A stretch of 64,000 nucleotides of DNA from Anagrus nilaparvatae (taxonomy: Eukaryota > Arthropoda > Insecta > Hymenoptera > Mymaridae): positions 7,296,001-7,360,000 of the forward strand of contig JAKSXM010000263.1 in NCBI GenBank assembly GCA_022575985.1, given 5' to 3'. This document shows positions 44,424 to 54,678 of the stretch, piece after piece. Position numbers and translations under genes: made by a program. A model generated the notes under the pieces. It was not told where the DNA came from. It made no database searches and saw nothing but the letters and a program-made list of their open reading frames with translations. How positions within the stretch are numbered: the stretch's first letter is position 1; each line of letters begins with the position of its first letter.

Positions 44424-45630
44424 AATGGCTTTTTTACTTACTCATTCACGCAAGTCAATAAAAAGTGCGTTGTAATTGTTTACTGTACCTAATACATGTT
44501 ACCATCAAGTCAAGTCATTGGGTTAATTAAAAACCGATTGCCAGCTTATTAGATGATTGTCTGATATAATTTAATATTCCGGAAAATTCCGAGGAATACT
44601 TAGATCTAGCACATACTATGCTCTGTCTTGCAATAAAAAGCAATGAGGACTATAGCAAGGCTTCCGCGACAACTTTGTTACAAATAAAAAATGTAGGACC
44701 AGTAAATAATTTTAGACATTCGGTTTTCTGAAAAAAATTGTTACTCCGACATGCAACGGTTATGGGTACAGAACCTAAATTAAAAATTTACTTAACTATG
44801 GACAAGATTCAAAAAATTCGCACCTACAATGCATCTGCTGGTATGGTGATAAAGTAAGAAAGATGGATGATTTAAAAGATGAGAACGATGGTTTCCAAGT
44901 ACGTCGTATAATGTTAAATACAAATAAAAGCATAGATATGATTTGTCATTTACGCAGTGACGTTTTTAATCAAAACAAATTCTTGCTGAATGGTATCGAT
45001 CTGAAAATAAGGTTAATAAAAGCCCGATCAGCTTTCGCATTAAAGGATAAGACAGGTACAAATTACGTACATTTCGACGAAGCTACATTACACATACGAA
45101 GAGTAAAAATTTCACCGGGCCTCCTCATCGCACATGCAAACAGTACAGCTAAGTACAACTTAACTAGACTCGACGTAAAATCAGTTGTAATTTCAAATGG
45201 GATGCTGAATCACTCACGGAAACTCAATTCATTCAATTTCCAACATATTAATCTAAACTATTTGTCTATGTATGTGGATGGTGTCCAGTTACCGTCATCA
45301 CCATTGAAGCCCATTTTTTCGGTAATAATACTGCTTATGTCGAAGCTTATCAAACGTTATTTAATGGAACGAGAATAAATTTTCTGAACCAAAGTAACGC
45401 TATCGACAGGCTTTCCTATCCAAAGGGCAATTGTCTCTATGCCTTAGATTTAACTCCCGACCTATCGGCCAGCGAAGGATACTGAAATCTCGTAAAGCAT
45501 GGCAGCGTACGCATAGATATTCGCTTTACAGAAGCTCTGAAAAAAATTGTCAACTGCGTCATTTATTCCGAGTATAATTCAACATGCGAAATAGACGCTG
45601 CTCGACAGTGTTTCATTGACTTTAGCGAAT
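44424..45630 (+). pseudogene. Maverick major capsid protein, remnant
   Basis: Begins MAFLLTHSRKS (44424). The long open part 44863-45378 holds HLRSDVFNQNKFLLNGIDLK, HIRRVKISPGLLIAHANS and HINLNYLSMYVDGVQLPSS, clearly homologous to the capsid protein at 52850-54169, and LTPDLSAS...YSEYNSTCEIDAAR ends it near 45620. Several stops and shifts and a deletion near 45210 make it non-functional. Double jelly-roll family by homology. Confidence 0.85.
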
Positions 45631-45661
45631 AACTTCCCTAAGAGGCAGTCGATCAGCTAAT

Positions 45662-46180
45662 ATGGATATCGTTGTGGATATACAGTTTTGAAGGATATCG
45701 AAGGCAAGATTTTACCGAAAGAAGTCGCAATGATAGCGCGAAACAGTAAATCTCAGTCACACTGGATAATATAACCTCCATACAACTCTTCAAAGATATC
45801 ATTCAATTTCCAACGCCAAAATAATTGGTTAACCCAATATCACCATGGATTAGATTGGTATGACGGAGACATAACCAGTAAAATTTTAACGAAAAGTTTA
45901 CAATTAATCTCAAAAAAAGCAAGAAAAGTTTACATACGTGGTCGCGACAAAGTAGCATTTTCGCATAAAATCATTGTCAGTGAAGTTATAAATTTAGAGT
46001 TGGAAACCAATTGCCCGCCTATACAAAATTTACCTCGGAAAGATTCATATTGTATACAACATTCGATAAAATTTTGCTACACAACGTACACATGCGCTCT
46101 TAACAACGCCTCGCGTTTAAAAGTATGGATAAATGACAATTTAAAAAATCAATCTAAAGGAGAAGATATAGCAGACACAT
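45662..46180 (+). pseudogene. Maverick accessory gene of unknown function
   Basis: With small breaks the plus strand reads MDIVVDIQ near 45662, NNWLTQYHHGLDWYDGDIT near 45820, LISKKARKVYIRGRDKVAF, then NCPPIQNLP and CALNNASRLKVW, ending at 46180. The W..HGLDW..GD box and the YIRG box look like a conserved gene I have met next to adenain-like proteases in arthropod elements, function unknown. It has no counterpart in the Maverick at 51-63 kb. Confidence 0.5.
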
Positions 46181-46189
46181 AAAAATAGA

Positions 46190-46640
46190 GATTTCTGTCT
46201 AAGATACCATCCCACACAATTGGGGTACTTCCAGCCGACGAGATAACTCGACTCTGGACTAAGCTTGAAGCTTTTTTATTCAACACCGAAGACAACGCAA
46301 CCTGGTCAACAGGGGGTAGCTGTGTATGTAAACCGCAACGGTCGAGATTTTTTTTCAATAGTTACGGATTGCCTCCTTAAGTCATAAATCACATTAGACG
46401 GTTAAGAAAAAACTGTAAACAATTAATATGGAATACGAGCCCGTTGCAAAGCGACACGTCTAACATCTGTGGACAATTTTGTATAATGTTCCTGCATTAT
46501 ATATCACGAGGTAGTAAAATGGAGGATTATTTAAACAATTTTCCTTCCGACTTAAATCATAACTACAAAATTGCTGCGTCATACGTTAATAAACTCAAGC
46601 GTAAAAAAATCTAGCACCATCTTTTTAGTTGTCCAGCGAT
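46190..46640 (+). pseudogene. Maverick adenain-like cysteine protease, remnant
   Basis: Broken frames show LWTKLEAFLFNTEDNATWS, FFFNSYGLPP (aspartate expected in the catalytic FDS box is replaced), and SNICGQFCIMFLHYIS, the catalytic Cys box, matching VCGQYCIVFLYYM of the intact protease at 52294-52848. The His-containing segment is damaged. C-terminal VEKCVIH corresponds to VSKKCTFS. Confidence 0.75.
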
Positions 46641-46935
46641 CGCAGTTGAAAAATGTGTGATACATATTATCGCGTTTACCGGGATAAAACACACCTTCGG
46701 GGCTTCCAACCTTGCCTATCCTGAAGAGATAGGACTGGAAAAGCCCAAGTACACTGAGGAACTGGGCCAGGAAATAATTTACTTCCCTGTGTTCTCTATG
46801 AATCCATGACGCTACCTCTTAAAAGATGCCTGGGCGGGCCATGCACTGTCTGCGCAGTCCTTCCAGAGCGTCTGCCACTCCAGCATCTAACTCTCCTAAA
46901 ATCCGCTTTGAGCTGGTCAAGGTCTCCCTCGTTCT
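46640..46935 (-). pseudogene. R1-clade LINE 3' fragment
   Basis: G+C-rich stretch; the minus strand reads HREVNYFLAQFLSVLGLFQS and YLFRIGKVGSP, directly comparable with GDINYFLTQFLSGYELFCS and YLFRIQKM of the R1-type copy at 6832-7880. It has inserted at or near the end of the decayed Maverick. Confidence 0.8.
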
Positions 46936-47663
46936 TCCTGTCCATAAGTAAATATTAAAGATATAAAACTTATAAGCAATAAATTTGATGAAAAAGTGAC
47001 TGAAAATTTCAAAAATGAGCTATAGCAAAAATTACCTGAAATGGAGCCTGCAAATCTCAACGATTCACATCTTTTCTTAAAAGAACTTTATGCATTGAAT
47101 TTTGATTATATGATAAGTACTATAAGTAATAAACTAGATATGCAATACCTTATTTTATTGTATTTTGTATTTTTTTAATCATTTAATATCATTCAATAAT
47201 TCAAGCATGAATAATATAAATATTTATGTATGAATTTAAAAAATATATTTTATGTATCAATAAATTATCAAAAATTTTTTAAAATTACGAGTATTTTTTT
47301 CATAAACATTACCTATACCAATAAATTTCTTATTTTCGTTTTTTTTCGTCATCATTAAAATTCAATAATTAGATTTACAAAAAATTTATTAATATATAAA
47401 AATAAAAATCATAAATTCCTTTCTTTCATTTAAAAAAAAGAATGAGCAAAAAAGTATTACATAATAATTTTCTATCAATAATGCTGATATATACTCTGTG
47501 AGTATTTAAAGGTATACCACGTTTAGTAATATAATAAAATGAATATTTTTCAGCTAACATCTTTCATTCGTGTATAGACACTATCTTTCATTTGTGTATA
47601 GACCATTTACCATAAATTAATTATTTATAAAATTTACGAAAGCATATGGGTTAAAAGCATAGG
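46936..47663. other. AT-rich stretch, nothing recognised
   Basis: A short direct repeat, CTATCTTTCATTTGTGTATAG, is seen in two forms near 47555 and 47580. No ORF. Confidence 0.45.
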
Positions 47664-48010
47664 TTAAAAACATAAATGAATAGTCGTTTGAACATAAAAA
47701 TAGTATCCGTTTGACGACAAAATTTACTCAAATTTTGGTAAAAAGTTATGTTAGCGAAGGTAAAAAAAATAGTCAAATGAACATATTTTGAATGTCTGAA
47801 TGACAAAACAGCAGGTTGGCGGGAAAAAATTTTATAGTAAAATTAAAATCTTTTAAACAGTTTATAATGCGTAAATGAATAGTGATTTGAACATCAAAAT
47901 AGTGTCCGTTTGATGCTAAAAATTAGTCGGATATTATTAAAAATTTATGTCAGCGATTGCCAAAAATATAGTCAAATGAACATATTTTGAATGTCTAAAT
48001 TTTCAGGTTT
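47664..48010 (+). repeat. Tandem duplication, unit ~205 bases
   Basis: ATAGTCAAATGAACATATTT, TGAATGTCT, ATAGT.TCCGTTTGA and TTATGT.AGCGA occur in two direct copies. Non-coding. Confidence 0.65.
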
Positions 48011-49319
48011 TAAATTAACGAATTTCATTGCTCGTTTATTAAAAGTATCAATATTCAATTCCAGAAATCGAGCAATGTTATTTATATAATTAAATTAATT
48101 AAAAGAAGAAACGTGATTTTCAGCCTTCCAGCTAAAAAAAAAAAAATATAGGGCGAACAAAAAAAATAATCCTAAGTGCAAAAATTTTTTTAAGGTTTTG
48201 TCGTTATTTATGAACTAATTTAACACACGGTTTAAAAATAAGTCACTTTCTTCAAAATAATTATTTATAATATAAGTTTTAATACTTTATTATTATTAAT
48301 AGCAATTAATAGGTATTATATTGCGAAAATTAAAAGAAATTTCATGAAATAAAAGAGTTTTTTCTTTATCCCGATATACCTCAATTTTTAGACCGTCAAA
48401 AAAGTTAAAATTGACGTTTTTTGAAGTTTTTAACCTGAATAGAGTTCAAAATTAAAAAAAAGAATTTTTTTTTTGGTGCATTTTTTCAAAATAAAAATTT
48501 TGAAACTAACAACGCCCCAATCGGATAATTCGGTCTAGAGATATTAATTTTCGAGACAAAAACACGTTTGAACCTTTCTCATTGAACGCAGGGCGGGGTG
48601 GGGGGTCTCTGACCCTTATAATCTTATTTTTATCGTAAATCATCAAATTGAGTCAAAAAAATGTGAAAAATATGCTGGTGCTGGATACCATACCTTATAC
48701 CGCAGTAGTCTTGTGATCAACTCTTGTCTGTTTAAGGAAATATTTCTAATTGTCAGAAATTTATACAGACATATATAGAGCGTTTTTAGCAAGTTAGCGT
48801 CGCAATTCTCCACTAATAGTTTTTAACGTTTTAAAGTCACTATATCTTCGTTAATAAAAGTTTTTATTAAAAATAAAAAAATAGGTGTCAAATATTTTTT
48901 GGAACATTTTTAGAATATCCAAAAACCTGAATACCATGAGAAATGCTAATTCACCATTAACAATTTTAAAATTAAAAAAAAAAAGCACTATAAGATATTA
49001 TTGTGTAACAGTTTTTACGTTTTTTTAAAAATCTCACGCATAATTTTCTTTTTTTTCAGTTACCTGTTGTAGATCCTTTTTTGGAAAAAGTTTCATTGTC
49101 AGATCTAGGTATGTATCTGCTTTTTCATTATTTTCATATAAATATCTGTTTTTTTCCTGTTTATGCAATTATTTGATGAAGGTTAACGTTATGTGAATGT
49201 TATGTTGAGTTTAGTGAAAACATTTATAAATAGAAAATTATATAAAATATAGAACTTTGAAAAATTCTTATTTTTTACTAAATTTTTTTTATTAGACATT
49301 TTGCCTATTGAATATAGAT
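48011..49319. other. AT-rich stretch without genes
   Basis: Long A and T runs; GGGCGGGGTGGGGGGTCTCT near 48590 is a local G-rich patch. No coding signal. Confidence 0.5.
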
Positions 49320-49403
49320 ATCTTATATATCTTATCTTATCTTAATCTTAATCTTAATCTTAATCTTAATCTTAATACTATATATATTTGAAAATTTATT
49401 TGT

Positions 49404-49452
<49 letters not shown>

Positions 49453-49533
49453 CATCAGGATTAAACTAGTGAACGCAATTACATAAAACTGGTGTCAAAA
49501 GAAAGAAAAAAAGTCCGCGGGTGACATAGGCTT
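49320..49533 (+). repeat. Microsatellites and family T copy
   Basis: An ATCTTA/AATCTT hexamer run (49320-49378) and a TG dinucleotide run (49403-49449) lie within a copy of dispersed family T: TATATATTTGAAAATTTATT, AAACTGGTGTCA, GACATAGGCT also occur in order at 63600-63750. This copy is cut by the foldback at 49534. Confidence 0.75.
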
Positions 49534-50661
49534 TAGTCAAGGCGCCAGCAATGTTAAATGCATCCAAAAATTTTATCAGCACTAGAATGGATGCACCTCA
49601 GTGAAACGTATGTATTTTTGGTCGCTGAAACCGATTTTGAAGGTTTTATCCTTATTTCGGATGGCCAGTTTTGAGTATTGGACGCTATATAATAAAAAAT
49701 CGGCGAAAAATTAGTAAGATTGGTAATATCTTGAAAACAATTGCTAATTAAGCCTATTTTTGGTACCCCAATCAGGCGCTGATCACGATTTTGAAGACAG
49801 ATTTATAAAAACCAAAATGGTGGACTGAAAATGGCGTATTTCTAACCTCAGAAACGGTGATTTATGCTGTTTTAAGCATATTTACGTTGTCTAATAAGTT
49901 TTATGGACCAGTTATAACGATTCTGAGAATCTGAGGTCATATTTTTAATTTTCAAAATAGCGGGATAAAAATGGCGGATTCTTAACCTCAGAATCGTCAA
50001 TAAATGCTATTTTAACGTGTTGCATTATAAGTTTTTAGAGTCGGTGATTACGATTTAGTTAGAAATTTAAGGTACATGAAAGTATTTAGTTGTAAGTGTC
50101 TTCAAAATCTGACCTCATTATCGTGATCACCGACCCCAAAAACTTAAAATGCAACACGTTAAAATGCTTAAAATAGAATTTATTGACGATTTTGAGGTTA
50201 GAAATCCACCATTTTTAGTCCGCTATTTTGAAAATTAAAAATCTGACCTCAGAATCGTTATAACTGGTCCGAAAACTTATTAGACAACGTAAATTAAACG
50301 TAAATATGCTTAAAACCGCATAAATCGACGTTTCTGAGGTTAGAAATACGCCATTTTGAGTCCGCCATTTTGGTTTTTATAAATCTGTCTTCAAAATCGT
50401 GATCAGCGTCCACGAAAAACCTGATTGGGGTACCAAAAATAGGCTCAATTAGCAATTGTTTTCAAGATATTACCAATCTTGCTAATTTTTCGCCGATTTT
50501 TTATTATATAGCGTCCAATACTCAAAACTGGCCATCCGAAAATGGATAAAACCTTCAAAATCGGTTTCAGCGACCAAAAATACATACGTTTCACTGAGGT
50601 GCATCCATTCTAGTGCTGATAAAATTTTTGGATGCATTTAGCATTGCTGGCGCCTTGACTA
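49534..50661. mobile_element. 1.13-kb foldback element with ~520-base arms
   Basis: From TAGTCAAGGCGCC to GGCGCCTTGACTA the sequence is a near-perfect palindrome; arms 49534-50053 and 50118-50661 around a ~65-base loop. Within each arm, TTAGAAATACGCCATTTT-type and CTCAGAATCGT-type segments recur, so the arms are themselves built from repeats. No ORF. It interrupts a family T copy. Divergence between the arms is low, suggesting a recent origin or arm homogenisation. Confidence 0.9.
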
Positions 50662-50727
50662 CTTTAGATTTTCTGCTAAGCTATTAAAGTTAAAATAAAA
50701 AAATGTTTACTATTAGTAGTAAATCGC

Positions 50728-50799
50728 CTCTTTTGATGCACCTATTCGGGTGGGGTGGGGATAGTAGACATACCCACCCCACCCTCGGCGCATCAAAAG
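50728..50799. repeat. G-rich hairpin
   Basis: TTTTGATGC...GGGTGGGGTGGGG and its complement CCACCCCACCC...GCATCAAAA form a ~28-base stem around a short loop (GATAGTAGACATA). One strand has closely spaced G runs that could form a quadruplex. It stands just outside the Maverick's coding block. Confidence 0.7.
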
Positions 50800-50860
50800 G
50801 GCCATTTTAAATAAAACTTATTTGAAAGTTCATAAGTAAATAATGATGTTTTTATTTTTA

Positions 50861-50985
50861 ATGCTCCCACTCTTTTTCTTTTTCTTACCAATAGCTGTAA
50901 TGTTTCTCCCTCTTAATTTTTATTACCCAATAGAATGAATAAAAAGAAAATAAGTTATTACAATATTGTAAAAGTGGGAGTAAAT
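50861..50985. repeat. Short inverted repeat left of the Maverick genes
   Basis: GCTCCCACT at 50861 is mirrored by AGTGGGAGT near 50975 with ~105 bases between. It could be a small MITE or a piece of a terminal repeat; no match was seen on the right side of the Maverick. Confidence 0.4.
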
Positions 50986-51012
50986 TCCCTTTCTCTAAAG
51001 AAAATAATAAGG

Positions 51013-51018
51013 TATAAA
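51013..51018 (+). promoter_or_regulatory. TATA box candidate for the plus-strand gene
   Basis: GGTATAAATT stands about 75 bases before the first ATG (51092) of the plus-strand gene, a fitting position for a pol II promoter. Only the box itself is visible. Confidence 0.4.
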
Positions 51019-51091
51019 TTGAGAAGAGGTTAGATCTATCTTATTAGTAACTTTTTGTATTTAGAGTAAGAAAAATTAGTTTAATGAAATC

Positions 51092-52111
51092 ATGGAAACA
51101 GAAAACGATAACGGAGGAAACATTTTTGTACCTGAAATTATTCAAGGAATAAAAAATTCTGAAACAAAAAATAAAATGTCTTCGGAAAAATTATTAAATC
51201 TTAAAGATAATATAAAGTATAATAAAGAAAATAAAGAAAAAGACTATGGAATAGACGTTGTTGGCAATAGTTGAAAAAATAAGGAAAATGTAGATTTGAT
51301 AGAAAAAGAGGATGATATTCCTAATCTTATATGTGGAAGTAGTTATGCCTTAAATAAGTCAAATTCAAAACAAGTATCAGTAGGAATTTCTCTATGTGGA
51401 AACGATTTTGTAACTATTGTACAAATATTAGGAACATCTTCTAAAACTATAAATTTTGATTCCGTAAGTTGGATTGAATTTACCCGCTACTTTGATGTTA
51501 TAACTGCATACTTTGGAGATAGTATTGCATTTGAAAAGTATGGAAATCCTGTAAAAATATATTGTACAGGTTTTGATATTTGTTTTACGAATTCTTATAA
51601 TAAAAAAGCCATAATGATTGAAGAAAGACCAAATGTTGCTAGAAATGGGCCTTTACTTAAAAAAAGAAAGTTTTCTACAATTCCTACTATGATTATGCAA
51701 GAAACTACTTTTGAAGGTATAAAAAGAGTTGAAAACATTGTTGCCACTAAGATTGATATGATCTTTCAATTAAAAGAAAATTGTAAAAAAATTTTGGATA
51801 GTGTTATTCATTATTTTGTTGAATTACAATTAGATCAACATTCTTTAATAATTCCATCCTTTTACAAAGATATTCATATCTTCCGAAAACTCTGTTATGA
51901 GAGAGCTATAGATATCGAAGATTTTATTGGTATATATCACGAAGAAAATTCATTAGTTCAATATCATAATCGTTTGATTCTTAGAGAATTATTATCATTC
52001 TGCGTAAACAAGATGAGAAATATTTTAGAAGAACGAATTCATAAGGAAACTCAAATTGAAGAAGAAAAAATGGAAGACATTTATTTATTTGTATTATTAA
52101 ATATTAATTAA
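51092..52111 (+). pseudogene. Maverick plus-strand gene, unknown function, one in-frame stop
   Basis: A 340-codon frame starts METENDNGGNIFVPEIIQG, is interrupted by TGA at 51272-51274 and continues in the same frame to 52111. The N-terminal ~75 residues are Lys/Asn/Glu-rich and look disordered. The rest is a folded-looking domain with VSVGISLCGNDFVTIVQIL, WIEFTRYFDVITAYFGD, a basic patch LLKKRKFST, and a helical C-terminus (CVNKMRNILEERIHKETQ). I do not recognise the family. It is transcribed towards the protease gene, with 180 AT-rich bases containing AATAAA on both strands between them. The start after the stop could make a shorter protein, but no ATG follows closely. Confidence 0.7.
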
Positions 52112-52293
52112 ATAAAAACTTTTTAACTAAACCGATTCTTTTTATTTTCAAATATTTTTCCATATCTTAAACCAATTAATAATCCTAAAATAAAAATAAA
52201 AAAAGGAATAAAATAAAAAGGAGAATATAAATAAAATACAAGTTTTTTATTTTAAAATTTTTTTATTTTTAAAAATATATTTATTATTTTTTT
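52112..52293. terminator. Convergent 3' ends with AATAAA signals
   Basis: Between the two convergent genes the strand reads AATAAAAACT on plus just after the stop at 52111, and AAATAAAAAA on minus just after the protease stop at 52294. Likely polyadenylation signals for both transcripts. Confidence 0.5.
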
Positions 52294-52848
52294 TTATTTA
52301 ACTGAAAAAGTACATTTTTTAGATACACATGTTTGAAAATACAATCCTGTTCCTGTAGAAATATCCAGAGGATGTTTGCTGATGAATTTCTTTTTTTTCT
52401 TCAGTTTTAAAGTTAGAATTTGCTTGTAAAGTTTTAATACACGTTTATCGTTTTCTTTAAAAGATTTAGAAAATATTTTTTCAAATTTTTTCATACTATT
52501 ATTTTGTTGCATATAATATAAAAATACTATACAATATTGACCGCAAACTTTTGTATCAAATCCTTGTATTTGTTTTTCATTCCACTCATATCTTGAACAG
52601 TTTCTTTTAATTCTATTAATATAATAAGATACATATGGAGGCATCCCATAACTATCAAAATAATACACGTAACCATTTTTATCTATATAAAGAGCAACCC
52701 AATGTTCTCCTGGTTTCCAATGTTCTTGCGTATTCATTATAATTGCTGAAGGAAATCCTAAAGTTAAAGGAATGCGGTCAGAGGCAAATACTCCAACCGT
52801 TTTTCCATTTAACCCTTTCATTGCTCTTTCAAGTTGTAGAGTATTCAT
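52294..52848 (-). CDS. Maverick adenain-like cysteine protease
   Basis: A 184-residue frame starting at the ATG at 52848, two bases after the MCP stop; a longer open frame upstream overlaps MCP and is not used. The Ulp1/adenain catalytic layout is visible: His49 in PGEHWVALYI, Asp65 in YYFDSYG, and Cys106 in VCGQYCIVFLYYM, with Gln residues upstream of the Cys box. The C-terminus is basic (LKLKKKKKF) and ends in a Cys-containing tail. Maverick proteases of this family are thought to mature capsid proteins at Gly-containing sites. The frame is intact and all three catalytic residues are present. Confidence 0.9.
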   Translation of the reverse strand: MNTLQLERAMKGLNGKTVGVFASDRIPLTLGFPSAIIMNTQEHWKPGEHWVALYIDKNGYVYYFDSYGMPPYVSYYINRIKRNCSRYEWNEKQIQGFDTKVCGQYCIVFLYYMQQNNSMKKFEKIFSKSFKENDKRVLKLYKQILTLKLKKKKKFISKHPLDISTGTGLYFQTCVSKKCTFSVK

Positions 52849-52849
52849 T

Positions 52850-54169
52850 TTATGTATTATAATCAACAGTAACTTCACGATTTGAGTCAATTTCAATAAC
52901 GCTGTCGTATTCTGCATAAATTAAACAATTTACGGTTTGTGTTAATGCTTTACTAAATCTCAGCTCTAATCGCACGGCTCCTTGTTTTACCAAGTTCCAA
53001 TGAGATGACAAATTAGCTGATAAATCCGGTGTTAAATCAAATGCATGTAAAGTAAATCCATAAGGATATACCGATCTGTTTATTGAATTACCTTCATTTA
53101 AATAACATAATCCTGTTCCCGTAAAAAGAGTTATATAACTGTCTATAAAGTTAAAATTGTTTTCATCAAAGTTCGGTGTCAATGGTTTTGAGGGTATTTG
53201 TTGACCATCAACATAAAGCGATAAATAATTTAAATTAAAATGATCAAAATGAAATGGGTTAAGTCTTCTATCTCCATTAAATGCTTTATTTTTTACAAGT
53301 CCAATAATAATTCTTTTTGGGATAACTCCTAATATTATATTATCAAGCGTCTCTCCACTAATACCTGTATTCAAAATGAATGATTTGATTTCAACGCGTG
53401 TAATCGGGTATTTGGCAGGTGTTTTGGCTAAGGTATTAGCATGAGACAGTAAAACTCCTGGGCTGATTTTAACTCGACGAATAATGAGCGAAGCATCCAA
53501 TAATTTTACTTTAAATATTTTATCAGTACTTCCATCCATCAAAACAAAATCATCACTAGCACGAGATAATCGTAGTCTAAGACTAACACCGTTTATTAGA
53601 AAGCGATCTTGATTAAAAACATCACAATGTAAATGTCCTAAGAGATCAACATGTTTTCCTCCAACTGTATACTCACGACGATTTTTTAATCCTTTGTTAG
53701 GTTCATTTGGATCATTTGGAAGTGAATCCAATGCTCCATATGAATCTGTAACCCATAATCCTGCTGATAAATGAGATTCTTTAGCCTCACTGTTACAATT
53801 CAATAACGTTTCCAAATAGGCTCTATAGGGATAAACATTGTTAGGTTGAGAAACAAGTTTATGATTTAAAAAAACATCGATCTGATTAAACATTTAATGT
53901 AGAAAATTATTAACTGGTCCAACTTTTCCATTGTCATCTTCAGAATTAGGTAAAATTTGTACTCGCACTCGTAACAATGTGTGAGCTAAATCAATGTATT
54001 CAGAATTGCTTGGAACCACAAACTCTATTGGTGCATTATCAGATATAGCTGAAACTGGGCTATAATGCATGAATAATGAAGAATCAATAGAAGTTTGAGT
54101 AGGTGGTAAACTAAAAATATCAACCTCGCTTTTAGCAGCTTCACATGAGTGTGAATGTAAAAATGCCAT
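52850..54169 (-). pseudogene. Maverick major capsid protein (double jelly-roll), one in-frame stop
   Basis: The frame starts MAFLHSHSCEAAKSEVDIF at 54169, two bases after the preceding gene's stop, and ends at 52850. A TAA at 53894-53896 splits it into 91 and 347 codons; the second part begins with an ATG immediately after the stop. Conserved blocks are VGPVNNF before the stop, and afterwards VDLLGHLHCDVFNQDRFLI, LIIRRVKISPGVLLSHANT, FNLNYLSLYVDGQQIPSK and AFDLTPDLSAN. These identify the Polinton major capsid protein, often labelled F54H12.2-like. Total length is normal for the family. Homologous to the remnant at 44424-45630. Whether the stop is simply a mutation or tolerated is discussed in the findings. 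Confidence 0.88.
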
Positions 54170-54171
54170 AT

Positions 54172-54678
54172 TTAATTTGATCCAAATATGTCTACAATAT
54201 TTTTTATTTTGCGCTTTTTAATATTTTTATTTTTTGACTTCTTTGTAGTTTTTTTCTTTTTCTTATTATTTAAACGTTTTAAGACTTTCTTACTTTTTTT
54301 ACCACGTCCTTTCACAGACTGACCCTTTTTCTTCTTCTTACTTTTTCTTTTATACCCGCTACCTTGCATAAGATCTCCCACTTTTTCACTAGCCTTTCTT
54401 TTTATGTTTCTAAAAGTTTCTTTTGAACGCTCATTTATAGCCTCTCGAAATCCTGCACCTTTATTCTCAACGTCATCAATAATATTTAATCCTGTTTTAA
54501 ATGCTTCCTTACTTAAAAATCTTGCTCCAGATTTAAGATATGGTAAAACAGTTCGCATTAATCCACCTAAAAATGATCCAATTCCATGACCACGTTGAAA
54601 TCTTGAACCAATAAATACATTCCTTACACCAAATCCTCCGCCTCCTACTTGATAACTATAATATGATACACAAGCCAT
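54172..54678 (-). CDS. Maverick basic virion protein, pVI-like
   Basis: 168 residues; the ATG overlaps the stop of the preceding mCP gene by one base (TAATG). The N-terminal part has Gly-rich stretches (YQVGGGGFGVRNVFIG, RGHGIGSFLGGLMRTVLPYL) with an amphipathic helix, and the last ~60 residues are mostly Lys/Arg (KRKSKKKKKGQSVKGRGKKS). A small Gly-motif, membrane-active-looking helix plus basic tail beside the capsid genes is the pattern of Polinton proteins compared with adenovirus pVI/core proteins. Gly-Gly and Gly-x-Gly sites could be cut by the element's protease. The role is inferred from position and composition. Confidence 0.75.
   Translation of the reverse strand: MACVSYYSYQVGGGGFGVRNVFIGSRFQRGHGIGSFLGGLMRTVLPYLKSGARFLSKEAFKTGLNIIDDVENKGAGFREAINERSKETFRNIKRKASEKVGDLMQGSGYKRKSKKKKKGQSVKGRGKKSKKVLKRLNNKKKKKTTKKSKNKNIKKRKIKNIVDIFGSN

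Larger units (their letters stand above)
43271..46640 (+). mobile_element. Decayed Maverick/Polinton (structural gene end)
   Basis: In order on the plus strand: minor capsid protein, basic pVI-like protein, major capsid protein, an extra conserved gene, and adenain-like protease, all with frameshifts. The order equals that of the better copy at 52.3-55.5 kb except for the extra gene. DNA polymerase, ATPase and integrase parts are missing. It is an older, different lineage, to judge by low similarity to the second copy. Confidence 0.85.

Noticed and set aside
49320..49378. CRISPR-like or telomere-like array of AATCTT repeats
   Set aside because: Short perfect hexamers without spacers; a plain microsatellite.
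50861..50985. Left terminal inverted repeat of the Maverick
   Set aside because: GCTCCCACT/AGTGGGAGT are both on the left side, and no partner was found right of PolB.
52850..52917. Longer protease start overlapping MCP
   Set aside because: The upstream 23 codons overlap the MCP end and lack family character; the ATG at 52848 fits the tight gene spacing.
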